In this document: piece by piece, positions 1 through 10,806 of the stretch
Layout: each line of letters opens with the position of its first letter
Numbering within the stretch: position 1 is the stretch's first letter
Origin: Corbicula japonica
Taxonomy: Eukaryota; Mollusca; Bivalvia; Venerida; Cyrenidae
Assembly: GCA_038501625.1 (NCBI GenBank)
Contig: JAZAYU010000001.1
Coordinates: forward strand, 1,178,001-1,242,000
Direction: 5' to 3'
DNA length: 64,000 nucleotides
Program-made: the position numbers and the translations under genes
Notes under the pieces: generated by a model
What the model was told of the DNA's origin: nothing
Seen by the model: the letters and a program-made list of their open reading frames with translations, nothing else
Databases searched by the model: none

Positions 1-168
1 TGATCTGCCATCCTTGAAGCGTTTAAACCACTTGAAAACAGTAGCTTTCTTCATATCTTTGGTGTGTTGAGCCCTCTGCATAGTATTATACGTTTCTGTG
101 GCTGAATATCCTAAATTGAAGCAAAATTTTACTGCCGCTCACGATTCTTCATTTTCTGGAAGTACCAT
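1..168 (-). pseudogene. mariner-type transposase N-terminal fragment
   Basis: Reading the minus strand from the ATG at 166-168 gives a helix-turn-helix domain of the type found at the N-terminus of mariner/SETMAR transposases: a KFCFNLG segment, then SATETYNTMQ, then VFKWFKRFKDGRS running off the window. An in-frame TGA lies at 139-141, ten codons in, so the copy is dead unless the true start is further in. The catalytic part would lie left of the window. The family is recognised from memory of the HTH signature only. Confidence 0.7.
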
Positions 169-1776
169 AATGGACGTTGTGTGTGAACCATGCGCGTCAC
201 TCAAATGTACATTGAATGCGTTGTATACATCGCATGACGTCAGAATCAACGTAAAAAAATTTAGTTGACGTCACGTCAATAGCAGACAATATTTCGCGGA
301 ATTTCTCAATAGCAGACAATATTTTGCGGAATTTCGCAAAAAAACAAGGGTCAAAGTCGTGCCAGGTGATACTTACATTGCTTTAAAATTTGGCGTGCTC
401 CAGGGTAACGTTGGGTGGTGATTATAAATATTCATAAAAATGAAACTAACTGTTCGATTTTAAAAATTTCTGGTTAAAATATTTAAAATAAATGGAAAAA
501 TATTTGTTTAAATTTGAAGCACATAGAACGTCATATATAGAAGTTATAGCACCATTCTACGAACTTTCTGATCAACCCTCGTACTAGGTTTAATTATGCA
601 CTTTAAACACTGTACTCGTGAAAAAAACCCTTAAATTTTGCAAAATAATTGGAACATAAAAAGTAATTTAGAGGTAAAAACTGCAAATAAAATATAACAC
701 TATTAGCAGTTAGTTCCGAAATAAATGTAATTTCAAACCTTAGTGACGTTGATATGATAAAACTGTATAATTTCAGTCAAGAATCTTTCATTTCTAAAAT
801 ACCAGTGTTCCACAAAGTACCAGTAGTTTTTGTCAGTTGTTTTAAGTAAAATGACCGTAAGTAATCCACAATCATGTTTTAATGTTGGTTATTATACTTG
901 TCTGATACATGACAAGAATGACATGCCTGTGTTATTAATTTGCAATCAACAAATCCTGCAAATAAAAAAAAAAACAACAGGTATTTTCCTTGAAATATGT
1001 TACATGTAGCTTCACCTGATAAATAGAATAAAAAATGATTAAAATTAGTTTTGAATCTGGCAGTAGAATAATAACACTTAAATGAATAATGAATATTATT
1101 TAATGGCTAAAATGAAATAAATGAATAAAAATGTGAAATGAAATGAAATAAAGGAAGGGGAGGGAAGGGAGGTAAGGGAGGGAGGAATGAATGAACAAAG
1201 GAACAAATTAATGTTGGAAGTAAAGTAAAGCTAAGGGAAGGGAGAGAAGCAATTTATACATTGTAATACATGTTATAAAATAAAAGTAAGATGTAACAAA
1301 ATTCAATACAGCAGTGACATGCAAAATACAGAGACATAAAAAATAATGACTACCGGTATTCATATTGTAAAGAACTTATGAACATAATTTGGTCATAATG
1401 TCATTTCACAAGTACATTTAATTAAAAAACTTGCAGGTATTTTTAAGCAGCTTAAGTTAAAATCAATAAAATATCATGAAGTATGGTTTCATGTGACTCA
1501 TTGAATACTAATGACCATTTATTTTGTCTGAGATAATGTTGACCCTGAAAATTTCGCTGTACATTCTAACACCATTGTTTGGCATTCTTTATAATAAAAA
1601 GAATCATTCAGCCTAGTCATCAGTCTTAATAACACATAAAAAATTATCATTTGGAAATATGTTGAATTCCTTCGATTATTATATAACATCCTATCACTCA
1701 GATATTTTGTATTTTATATTTGACCATGTGAGGCTTTAATATTCTTTTGAAATAAGTATCATGGACTGTCACTTTA
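169..1776. other. no gene seen; AT-rich with simple-sequence tract
   Basis: No convincing coding sequence. A roughly 30-bp direct duplication containing GACAATATTT and GCGGAATTTC occurs at about 275-345. A purine-rich low-complexity stretch (GAAATGAAAT and GGGAGGGAAG types) spans about 1120-1260. Confidence 0.6.
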
Positions 1777-2027
1777 ACCCTTTCCTGAACAGATACACCA
1801 TTATTGCTAGGGCGAACAGTTTAGATCCAGATCAGCCGGCACATCCGTGCTGTCTGATCAGGATCTAAACTGTTCGCTTTTTGATTCATTATGTTATTTC
1901 TGACCAAAAAGCGACCAAAAAGCGACCAGTGCAGATCCTGATCAGACGGCACGGATGTGCCGGCTGATCTGGATCTACACTGGTTGCACATGCGTAAAAT
2001 GCGTATATATCCAGGAAAGGGTTAAGA
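1777..2027. repeat. P2 palindromic repeat
   Basis: Copy of the commonest dispersed family in the window. It begins with AACCCTTTCCT and ends with its inverse AGGAAAGGGTTA. In between are paired blocks of the type CAGATCAGCCGGCACATC and GATCAGGATCTAAACTG arranged as inverted repeats, so the whole copy can fold into a long hairpin. Non-coding, with no transposase; probably a MITE-like non-autonomous element. Confidence 0.85.
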
Positions 2028-2106
2028 GACACTGTAAATAAATGTGCTAAATTCTAGCAAGTCTGATATAAGAGCAAGAATAACCCTCTCCATATTATAT
2101 GCCTTT

Positions 2107-2325
2107 ATAGCATGGGCGAACAGTTAGGATCCAGATCAACCTTCACATCCATGTTGTCTGATCAAGATCTAAACTAGTAGCTTTTTGATTCATTTGATTA
2201 TTTCTTACCAAGAGGTGAACATTATAGGCCCACTTCAGATAAAACTGCTGTGGTAGCTGATCTGGATCTAAACTGGTCACCCAGGTGATAAAAAGCATAA
2301 ATTATTATGGAAGAAAGGGATAACT
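2107..2325. repeat. P2 palindromic repeat, diverged
   Basis: Same architecture as the copy at 1777-2027, with GGCGAACAGTTAGGATCC on the left and GATCTGGATCTAAACTGG on the right, but the terminal CCCTTTCC motif is worn. Confidence 0.7.
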
Positions 2326-2707
2326 AAATTTATCATACTTCTATAAACTCTAGATATGAACAGCACAATAAATTGCATAACTATGAAAATGAGTGAGACA
2401 TATAGCATGAAATACCAATTTTAAGTGCATGCTTGTTAACAATTCAAACTTTTAGAACTTGAGAATCCTGGGGTTTTTACTTTGATCATGGGAGTGTTTC
2501 ACATTGATTGTCAGATAAATTGTAGCCAGTGTATGGCGTCATATCAATGTCCTCTTGTATTTCTCAGATTTTCAAATAACAGAGGAAAAAATAAAAAAAT
2601 AAAAAAATAAAACATTATGTAATAAAACACTAAAACGTTACAAAAAATATTCACAATATATATAAGGATTGTTTGATGTGGTTTGATTTAGCCCCTGGTG
2701 TTTACTT

Positions 2708-2952
2708 AACCCTTTCCTCCATAGACACACCTTTATTGCATGGGCAAACAGTGTAGATCCAGATCAGCTGGCACATCTGTGCCATCTGATCAGGATCTGC
2801 ACTTGTGGCTTTATGATTTGTTAGGTTTTTTCTAACCAAAATGTAACCAGTGAAAATCCTGATCAGATGGCACTAATGTGCTGGCTGATCTGGATCAACA
2901 CTGGTCGAACATGCGTAAAAATGCGTATATAATATTATAGAGGAAAGGGTTT
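2708..2952. repeat. P2 palindromic repeat
   Basis: Well-preserved copy with both ends (AACCCTTTCCTCC and GAGGAAAGGGTT) and the internal GATCAGGATCTGCACT block. Confidence 0.85.
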
Positions 2953-3309
2953 ACCTGGACTTGGTAAATATTCTTGTGTTGTGTCAGCATGCCAGTCTGT
3001 CATTCTTTCTTAGAGACATGAAATAGGGGATTCTCCCAGCTGTCTTCTAGGAATTCAGCCACCCATAGAGCTTAATGACAGCCCATTTCAGGGTAGGATG
3101 CAAGATCTCCAGAAAGGAGATTGTTTAGGGTAGTAACATGATCTTCCAACTTTCTGGTCAAAATCCCCATTTAAATATAATATTTGTGCACAAAAAGATG
3201 GTTCAAGCTACCTCGCTTATTCCTCTCTAGATCTGACCCTGCATATGAACAATATATTGATAGATCTGAATAAGCTTCAACCCATGATGATATAGATACG
3301 CATTTAGCA

Positions 3310-3870
3310 AGTTGTCAACCAATGTAGATCCAGATCAGATTGCACATGCAGGCCATCTGATCAGGATCTACAGTCTGTTTGCCTTCCGATTCAGTAGGTC
3401 ATTTCTGACCAAAATGCATCTGTGCCATCTGTCATATCAGGATCTTCACTGTTTGCCTTCAGATTCAGTAGGTCATTTCTGACCAAAATGCATCTGTGCC
3501 ATCTGTCATATCAGGATCTACACTGTTTGCCTTCAGATTCAGTAGGTCATTTCTGACCAAAATGCATCTGTGCCATCTGTCATATCAGGATCTACACTGT
3601 TTGCCTTCAGATTCAGTAGGTCATTTCTGACCAAAATGCATCTGTGCCATCTGTCATATCAGGATCTTCACTGTTTGCCTTCAGATTCAGTAGGTCATTT
3701 CTGACCAAAATGCATCTGTGCCATCTTTCATATCAGGATCTACACTGTTTGCTTTAAGATTTGTTAAATTATTTCTGACTACAAAGTGACCAGTGTAGAT
3801 CCAGATCTGTTGGCAGAGATATGCCAGCTTATGTAAATCTACACTGGTCGCACATTAAATAAAATCAGGG
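3310..3870. repeat. P2 copy expanded by a 74-bp tandem repeat
   Basis: The outer parts are P2 sequence. The centre (about 3400-3770) is a tandem array of a 74-bp unit starting TGTGCCATCTGTCATATC at 3421, 3495, 3569, 3643 and 3717. Adjacent units differ by only a base or two, so the expansion arose inside one P2 copy by slippage or unequal exchange. Confidence 0.85.
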
Positions 3871-3873
3871 TTG

Positions 3874-4011
3874 AAGGTTATAAAGCTGAGTTTGGAAACC
3901 AGTCTCAAATCTCAAGCATCTGATTGGCTGAAATGGTGACAAGTCGCCATTTCAGCCAATCAGATGCTTGAGATTTGAGACTGGTTTCCATGCTCAGTTT
4001 TATAACCTTGG
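3874..4011. repeat. P1 palindromic repeat
   Basis: Near-perfect inverted repeat: AAGGTTATAAAGCTGAG and GGAAACCAGTCTCAAATC on the left are mirrored by GATTTGAGACTGGTTTCC and TTTATAACCTTGG on the right. The centre contains ATTGGCTGAAATGG and its inverse. Non-coding; a hairpin-forming MITE-like element. Confidence 0.88.
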
Positions 4012-4197
4012 GTACAGTATATGTGGAGTAAGGGGTTATTTGATATTTCTTACATGACTATTATATGAATACTTATTTGGCTTATTATTCACAATGGCAG
4101 TTAGATCATCAGAGAGTCATCTCCCCTATCCCAGTGAATAATAATGGGAGCTAACAATATAGAAATGGTGTTGTTGCCAAATATTGTATTTTACCTA

Positions 4198-4373
4198 CAG
4201 TGAAACCCCTCTATTACGGACACCTAAGGGACTGAGGAAAAGTGTCCTTAATAGCGGATTGTCCTTTGTTGTGGGTTAAAATCAAGAAGAAGAGAACTTT
4301 TCTGTTCTTTAAAAAATTGCCCATAATACCAGGTACCCATAATATCGAGTGTCCGTAATGAGGGGTTTTACTG
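4198..4373. mobile_element. pogo/Tigger-like MITE (176 bp)
   Basis: The ends are inverted repeats, CAGTGAAACCCCTCTATTAC on the left and the inverse of CAGTAAAACCCCTCATTACG on the right, flanked by TA on both sides. The CAGT...AACCCC terminus and TA target duplication are typical of pogo/Tigger-derived miniature elements. No coding capacity. Confidence 0.75.
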
Positions 4374-5040
4374 TATGTCTGAATATAAAAATTCTGTCCA
4401 TATGTGTGTTACTTGAATTACAGTACTGTAATTCCATCAGTGGGCCTGAAATTTAAGTGTGATAATTGTGGATAAGTAGACAGTTATCTAATACTCTGTG
4501 TGTATAACAAAGACTGAATGTAAGGCAAATAAGGACGAATTAAAACTTCCTCCCAGTGACCATTACTCATCAAGAAAACATGACAATTTTTTGCTGATAA
4601 AACCATATTTAACTTGTCTGTTGTATAACTGTCAAGTTATCGATATCACACTGTATCAGCCACTTTATAGCTTTCACCATGTTCCACTTCAGCAGGAAAG
4701 ATGCGAATTTCATCAACCTCCTACTTGCAACCCAAAACCTTTAATTTACCTCCAGTGATCTTTTTTCAAATATTTTGCAAATAACGTTTTATTATGATAT
4801 TAAGAGATCATTTTATTTTTCTTTGATTCTTGAATGTGGATGTTAGTTTTCTAATACATGTACATGTATCACTTACAATTGCCTGTCTATATTTTAAATG
4901 GAAGTTTAACCCTTTACTCCATGGATACACAATTTTTATCAACGTGAGATCATTGTACGTCTGGAAAAGAGTTGATATTAGTGTTGTAAACACCTTTTCT
5001 CTCATCTACTCACAACCACATGTTAAATATTTCTTGGCCC
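4374..5040. other. no gene seen
   Basis: Open frames of up to 86 codons exist but show no recognisable domain, codon bias or splice context. A lone P2 end-like motif (AACCCTTTACTCC) lies at about 4908. Confidence 0.5.
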
Positions 5041-5230
5041 AAGGATAAAAACTGAGAATGGAAACCAGATCTCAAATCTTAGCCATCTGATTAGCTGAAA
5101 TTAAGACTTGTCTCCATTTCAGCCAACCAGATGCTTGAGAAGCCAATCAGATGCTTGAGAAAGTCACCATTTCAACTTATCAGGTGCTTGAGAATCGAGA
5201 CTGGTCTCTTGCTGATTTTATAATCCTCGA
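5041..5230. repeat. P1 palindromic repeat, rearranged
   Basis: Diverged P1 copy with an extra partial duplication of the central CCAATCAGATGCTTGAGA arm, so the palindrome is asymmetric. Confidence 0.7.
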
Positions 5231-5281
5231 CCCTGTTGTAAAGAATGTGCTTAAGTTGAATAGAGTTTAAACTAATATTCA

Positions 5282-5597
5282 TGAGGTTATTTCTGACTGA
5301 GAAGTGAACAGTGTAAATCCAGATTGAACTGCAGAGATATGCAGGGTGATCTGGATCTCAGATTGAACTGCAGAGATATGCAGGGTGATCTGGATCTCAG
5401 ATTGAACTGCAGAGATATGCAGGGTGATCTGGATCTCAGATTGAACTGCAGAGATATGCAGGGTGATCTGGATCTCAGATTGAACTGCAGAGATATGCAG
5501 GGTGATCTGGATCTCAGATTGAACTGCAGAGATATACAGGGTGATCTGGATCTACACTGATTGCACATGGGAGCCATATCCATGGATAAAGAGTTAA
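5282..5597. repeat. P2 copy expanded by a 39-bp tandem repeat
   Basis: Six copies of a 39-bp unit (AGATTGAACTGCAGAGATAT followed by GCAGGGTGATCTGGATCTC) start at 5321, 5360, 5399, 5438, 5477 and 5516 within P2 sequence. Because 39 is a multiple of three, long open frames appear on both strands, but they encode only the repeat and are not genes. Confidence 0.88.
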
Positions 5598-5622
5598 CAA
5601 GCAGACAAAGTTCAGAATCACT

Positions 5623-6000
5623 ATAACTAAGATTGGAGACCAGTCTCAAATCTCGTGTCTGATTGGGTGAAATGGTGACCAGTCGCCAGGCAGCGGTAGT
5701 CCAGTGGTAGAGCACTTGCTTAGGGATAGAGGGGTCCCGGGTTTGTGCCCCAGTCCGGCCGCTAATTTCCTTAATCAAGAAATTAAATTTTCATTGCTTC
5801 TCTCCACCCAGGTTTATAAATGGGTACCTGTGAGGAATATAAGCAAATGTTCCGTGGCTGCCTATGGCGCTGACTGTTAACGGACGACTAAAGTATCCAG
5901 TGATTGGGGGTAAAGGTTAAAGTCGGTTGAATACAGTAATTACAGACTATATATAATAACCCATACCTTTACCTTTATTTAGTTTTATGATCTTGGGCAA
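5623..6000. repeat. P1 palindrome split by a SINE
   Basis: The left arm of a P1 copy (ATTGGAGACCAGTCTCAAAT onward) runs to about 5688. The matching right end, TTTAGTTTTATGATCTTGGG, reappears at about 5978-5998. The intervening roughly 285 bp is a tRNA-derived SINE, so the order of insertion is P1 first, then SINE. Confidence 0.65.
5689..5975 (+). mobile_element. tRNA-derived SINE
   Basis: The head resembles a tRNA gene with RNA polymerase III promoter boxes: an A-box-like GTAGTCCAGTGGTAGAGC at about 5697 and a B-box-like GGGTTTGTGCCCC at 5739-5751. A non-tRNA body follows, including ATAAATGGGTACCTGTG, with a vague AT-rich tail. Length about 285 bp. The exact SINE family was not determined. 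Confidence 0.65.
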
Positions 6001-6013
6001 ATGTGTCTTGCAG

Positions 6014-6103
6014 GAGAACTTCACCTGTCAGAACATGAGCTGTTTGACCAATACATTGATGTGTGCAGAGAGAGACCAGGCAAAGATCGTCACTGGACTG
6101 TCG
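6014..6103 (+). CDS. SMPD3: neutral sphingomyelinase 2-like, internal exon
   Basis: First of three consecutive exons of an nSMase2-like phosphodiesterase, which cleaves sphingomyelin to ceramide and phosphocholine at membranes. The exon starts after CTTGCAG and ends before GTAAAA. The first two bases complete a split codon and the last base opens one. The frame reads HELFDQYIDVCRERPGKDRH then WTVG. From memory of vertebrate SMPD3 this matches the segment with H.LF..Y.D.CR..PG....W..GT, which follows the conserved GDFN core. Upstream exons, including the GDFN motif, are not visible in the window. The right end of a P1 palindrome lies about 11 bp upstream of the acceptor CAG. The ATG-started ORF in this interval is in a different frame and is not the protein. 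Confidence 0.85.
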
Positions 6104-6126
6104 GTAAAAGCACTATTGATCAGTGC

Positions 6127-6267
6127 CCAAGGTTATAAAACTGAGCATGGAAACCAGTCTCAAATCTCAAGCATCTGATTGGCTGAAATGGCGACCAGTC
6201 GCCATTTCAGCCAATCAGATGCTTGAGATTTGAGACTGGTTTCCAAACTCAGCTTTATAACCTTGGA
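6127..6267. repeat. P1 palindromic repeat
   Basis: Near-perfect palindrome starting 23 bp after the exon donor: CCAAGGTTATAAAACTGAGC on the left, AACCTTGG on the right, with the central GGCGACCAGTCGCC self-complementary. Confidence 0.9.
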
Positions 6268-6279
6268 GCCTGGTTCATT

Positions 6280-6505
6280 AACCCGTTACTCCATGGGATA
6301 GGACTGTTATCTCGCGGGCAAATAGTGATACAGATCTGCCGAGATCATCCATGCCATCTGATCAGGATCTGCACTGTTCCCTCGTGATTTATTAAGTTAT
6401 TACCGAAAGCCACCAGTATAGATCCAGATCAGAAGGCACGGAGGTGCCAGCTGAGCTGTATCTTTTCTGATTACACACAGCACAAAACTAATGTAAAGGG
6501 ATAAA
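6280..6505. repeat. P2 palindromic repeat, diverged
   Basis: AACCCGTTACTCCATGG at the left and the GATCAGGATCTGCACTG block are recognisable; the right end is worn (AAAGGGATAAA). Confidence 0.7.
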
Positions 6506-6672
6506 TATTGCTGATTTATCATTAATAACCCCACCCAACTTTAACCAGTGCATATTTGGGTGAGGATTTTGATTTCTTAAGATAAAGAATACCCCACATG
6601 CCCCAGCCAGTAATTATTTTCAGACATGAGCTAACACCTGTTTAGAAGCAATTACCTTTCACAAGCATTCTG

Positions 6673-6779
6673 AGCCCAATATCATAAAACTGAGATTGGA
6701 GACCAGTGACAATTTAAGCCAGTCAGATGTTTTAAGATTTGAAACTGGTCTGCTGATTTAGTTTTATGATATTGGGCCC
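6673..6779. repeat. P1 palindromic repeat, shortened
   Basis: GCCCAATATCATAAAACTGA on the left and TTTTATGATATTGGGCC on the right, with a shortened centre. Confidence 0.75.
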
Positions 6780-6921
6780 TGGATTGCTTCCAAGCAAGAC
6801 ACTTCAACTTTTAGAGGCTTCAAACCTGCAGTGGTAAGAGGTCTAGTGATAAGTAGTAAGTGACCGTTACTACTAGAATGCAGGACCAAAAGAGAATAAG
6901 GGCTTATGGTATATATCTTAG

Positions 6922-6981
6922 CCCAGATCATAAAACTGAAACTTGAGACTGGTTTCTGATTTAGTTTTATAATCTTGGACT
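6922..6981. repeat. P1 remnant (ends only)
   Basis: GCCCAGATCATAAAACTGAA is joined almost directly to TAGTTTTATAATCTTGGAC, so an internal deletion has removed the palindrome centre. Confidence 0.65.
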
Positions 6982-7339
6982 TAGATACTTATCTCGCAGA
7001 CCTGCCAGCATTTTGTTTTTCTAAGAAGAATTGTTGCAGAAGTGGTTAATTTTCCCCATTTGTTTTTCCAATACCTTCATGCCAGCTGACTGAATAAGCT
7101 GCCCACTGATTTTTTATTGTTTATTTTCTGGGCACAGGAGTTTGTACAAGTTTGAGTAGGAGTTGATTTATGTTTTCAATCTTAATTCCCTCTAGCTAAT
7201 TAAAAAAGAGAAAAAAAGAAAGTGACTCAATTACTATATAATCAGTATATACCCAGATCAGAAAATGTGACTTGTATTTTAAGATACTTTGTTTGTTCTA
7301 CAGGTTTTGCTATTTCAAATTAATATATACTTTTCAGAA

Positions 7340-7505
7340 TGCTGAGAATTTATCAACTAAGAGGTATTTTCGAATAATGTGGTTTACTTGTTTAAATAAA
7401 GAGCTTGGTAGACATAATAATATTCCGAGAAACAAGAGGAAATTTACACTTTGTAATCCAAACAATTTTGAGGATGAGATCCATTTTGTTCTTTCAATGT
7501 TATAA
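7340..7505 (+). pseudogene. LINE reverse-transcriptase C-terminal remnant
   Basis: The frame contains ELGRHNNIPRNKRK, then TLCNPNNFEDEIHFVLS. This is the pattern GR..NIPR..R.C..C....EDE.HF.L seen near the C-terminus of animal non-LTR retrotransposon polyproteins, where it forms a zinc-knuckle-like motif. The first expected Cys is replaced and the frame stops just after HFVLSML. It is a short decayed fragment within the nSMase intron. Confidence 0.55.
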
Positions 7506-7639
7506 AAACAGATTTTAATTTTACTTTCCAGTGCTTGTCAACTACACCTTACACTAAAGTGAGGCAGTTGATCTCTTACAAAACCCATCCTGGGTCAAGG
7601 TCACTGTTACTAAAAACAGAGTTTTTATTTTCAGTGTAC

Positions 7640-9975
7640 TATTATTATACCCCCACATACGAAGTATATTATACCCCGCATACAAAGTATAGGGGGTATA
7701 TAGGAGTCATCATCCGGTTGGTTCGTTGGTTCGTTGGTTGGTTGGATAGTTGACCCGGTCTGTCTGTGGCACTTACAGCGTCAACAGTTTTCAAGATATC
7801 GACTTGAAACTTTAAACATATGTTCGTGAGTACATTTGTGCAAACTATTTTTTTTCTCATGTGGATCAGTCGATTATTTTTCGGAGGGGAGCACGATTTA
7901 ACAAAATCTTGTGACGCGAACTACTTCTACAGTTTTTAAGATATTGACTTAAAACTTGATACACATGTTCGGCATGAAGTGTAGATGTGCATGACATATT
8001 TTTCGTGTGGATCAGTCCATTATTTTTTGCAGGGGACTTGATGATTTAACAAAATCGTGTTATGCAAACTTCTAAATCTTGTGATGCGAACTACTTCTAC
8101 AGTTTTTAAGATATTGACTGGAAACTTCATACATTTGTTCGGCATGAAGTGTAGATGTGCGTGACATATTTTTCGTGTGGATCAGTCCATTATTTTTTGC
8201 AGGGACATGATTTAACAAAATCGTGTTATGCAAACTTCTACACTTACTACGTCAACAGTTTTCAAGATATCGACTTGAAACTTTAAACATATGTTCGTGA
8301 GTACATTTGCGCAAATTTTTTTTTGTCTCATGTGGATCAGTCCATTATTTTTTGGAGGGGAGCATGATTTAACAAAATCTTGTGACACAAACTACTTCTA
8401 CAGTTTTTAAGATATTGACTTGAAACTTGATACATGTGTTCAGCATGAAGTGTAGATGTGAGTGACATATTTTTCGTGTGGATCAGTCCATTATTTTTTG
8501 CAGGGGACTTGATGATTTAACAAAATCGAGTTATGCAAACTTCTACACTTACTACATCAACAGTTTTCAAGATATCGACTTGAAACTTTAAACATATGTT
8601 TGTGAGTACATTTGCGCAAATTTTTTTGTCTCATTTGGATCAGTCCATTATTTATCGGAAGGGAGCATGATTCAACAAAATCTTGTGACGTGAACTACTT
8701 CTACAGTTTTTAAGAAGTTGACTTGAAACTTCATACATGTGTTCCGCATGAAGTGTAGATGTGCATGACATATTTTTCGTGTGGATCAGTCCATTATTTA
8801 TTGCAGGGGACATTATTTAACAAAATTGTGTGATGCAAACTTCTACAGTTTTCAAGATATAAGACTTTAAACTAAAATTGTATGTTCTGCATGAAGTGCT
8901 CATGTAAGCGACATATTTTTTGTGGATCAGTCCATTATTTTTTGGAGGGGAGCATTATTAAACAAAATCTTTTATTTAAAATCTTATTACGCAAACTACT
9001 CTCCAGTTTTCAAACTTGAAACATACGTTTGTGAGTAGATTTCCATGACATACTTTGTTTCATGTGGATCAGTCCATTATTTTTTAAGCAGGGGATTATG
9101 ATTCAACAAAATCTTGTGACACGAACTACTTCTACAGTTTTTAAGATATTGACTTGAAACTTTAAACATGTTCGGCCTGAAGTGTAGATGTGCTTGACAT
9201 ATTTTTCGTGTGGATCAGTCCATTATTTTTTGCAGGGGACATGATTTAACAAAATCGTGTTATGCAAACTTCTACACTTTTCAAGATATCGACTTGAAAC
9301 CAAAATTGTATGTTCTGCATGAAGTGTGTATGTCAGCAACATATTTTTGTGTGGATCAGTCCATTATATTTTGCAGGTGAGCATTATTTAACAAAATCTT
9401 TTATTTAAAATCTTATGATGCAAACTACTTTTCCAGTTTTCAAACTGTAAACATAAGTTTGTGAGTAGATTTCCATGACATACTTTGTTTCATGTGGATC
9501 AGTCCATTATTTTTTAGCAGGGGAGTATGATTCAACAAAATCTTGTGACACGAACTACTTCTACAGTTTTTAAGATATTGACTAGAAACTTTAAACATAT
9601 GTTCGGCCTGAAGTGTAGATGTGCGTGACATAATTTTTGTGTGGATCTTTTTTGCAGGGGACATGATTTAACACAATTGTGTTATGCAAACTTCTACAGT
9701 TTTCAAGATATCGACTTGAAACTGAAATCATATGTTCTGCATGAAGTGCGCATGTTAGTGACATATTTTTTATGGATCAGTCCATTTTTGGTTGGAGGGG
9801 AGCATTATTTAACAAAATCTTATGACACAAACTACTTCTCCAGTTTTCAAACTTTTAACATACGTTCGTGATTAGATTTGCATGACATATTTTTTTTTCA
9901 TTTGGATCAGTCCATTATTTTTTAGAAGGGGAGCACGATTCAACAAAACCTTGTGACGTCAACTACTTTTACAGT
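7640..9975. repeat. irregular tandem array of ~145-170-bp units
   Basis: The landmark GTGGATCAGTCCATTATTTT recurs at 7861, 8007, 8177, 8332 and on to about 9960, roughly 14-15 times. Each unit also carries a version of TTTAAGATATTGACTTGAAA and ATGATTTAACAAAATC. Two subtypes alternate, one with GTTCGTGAGTACATTTG and one with GGCATGAAGTGTAGATG, so the higher-order unit is about 300 bp. The left boundary carries a CCCCCACATACGAAGTAT/TATAGGGGGTATATA inverted motif and GGTTGGTTCGTTGG simple repeats. Confidence 0.85.
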
Positions 9976-10569
9976 TTTGTTTACATCCGGTGAAAACCCA
10001 AGTCGCTATTTTTAAACACAACTTTTGCAACAAATTTTCAGGATTTCAATTATTTTTCAACTTTCACCCATGAAAGATGCAAACATCATTTCTGTATACT
10101 CTGACAAAGCAGTATTGCGGGGGAATTAATCACCTTCAGTGATAGCTCTAGTTTACAACCAATAGATATATTTCAATTACATCGGTGTAAATGTTGATAT
10201 GTTACATACATGACAACCCTTCCTAATGCCGATGTTAAATGAAATTTATTTTGTAGGTACTTTGTATGGGATTGTATTCCGAGTCACTGGGGTCAAGGTC
10301 ACTGTTGTTAAAAATACTTGCTGGGAAAATGGTTTGAGCTTTCCTAATCAGTATTGGTGTGTAGGTAGTCAATGTCAGGGTCACTGAGGTCAAGGTCACT
10401 GAAATTCATTGTCTGAGCAATAACTTGAGACAAGTTTAAGGTAGCTGCACTAAGACTTGTTTGTAGGTATCCTATGTTTAGACTTGTAATGGGTGTTTGG
10501 GTTCACTGGAGTCGAAGTCATGGTCACACTTTCTTAAAATAGGAATTTATTATAATCATTTGGCCTTGT
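9976..10569. other. no gene seen (intronic)
   Basis: AT-rich intron sequence with short repeats of GTCAAGGTCACTG; no coding or structural signal recognised. Confidence 0.5.
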
Positions 10570-10775
10570 TAACCCTTTCCTCCATAGATACACCTTTTTT
10601 GAGTGGGGGAACAGTTTAGATCCAGATCCAGATCAGCTGGCACATCTGTGTCATCTTATCAGGATCTAAACTGTTTGCTTTTTGATTCATTAGGTTATGA
10701 ATTAGGCATGAATGTGCCAGCTGATCTGGATCTACACTAGTCACACATGTGTATATATCCATAGGGTAAAGAGTT
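10570..10775. repeat. P2 palindromic repeat
   Basis: Ends AACCCTTTCCTCC and TAGGGTAAAGAGTT, with the internal CAGCTGGCACATC and GTGCCAGCTGATCTGG arms. It ends about 30 bp before the next exon. Confidence 0.8.
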
Positions 10776-10806
10776 CACCTGTTACTATTATTTTCCATTT
10801 GTACAG

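Larger units (their letters stand above)
6104..10806 (+). other. nSMase intron (4.7 kb), repeat-filled
   Basis: Bounded by GT (6104) and AG (10806), phase 1 on both sides. It contains P1 copies, P2 copies, a LINE remnant and an irregular tandem array. I see nothing else gene-like. Confidence 0.75.

Noticed and set aside
5287..5778. 163-codon minus-strand ORF with RSRSPCISLQFNL repeats
   Set aside because: It is made of the 39-bp tandem repeat plus the antisense of a SINE head; an open frame is expected because the period is a multiple of three.
5987..6178. 63-codon ORF starting MILGKCVLQENF
   Set aside because: It overlaps the nSMase exon in a different frame and runs into a P1 palindrome; the exon frame matches the enzyme.
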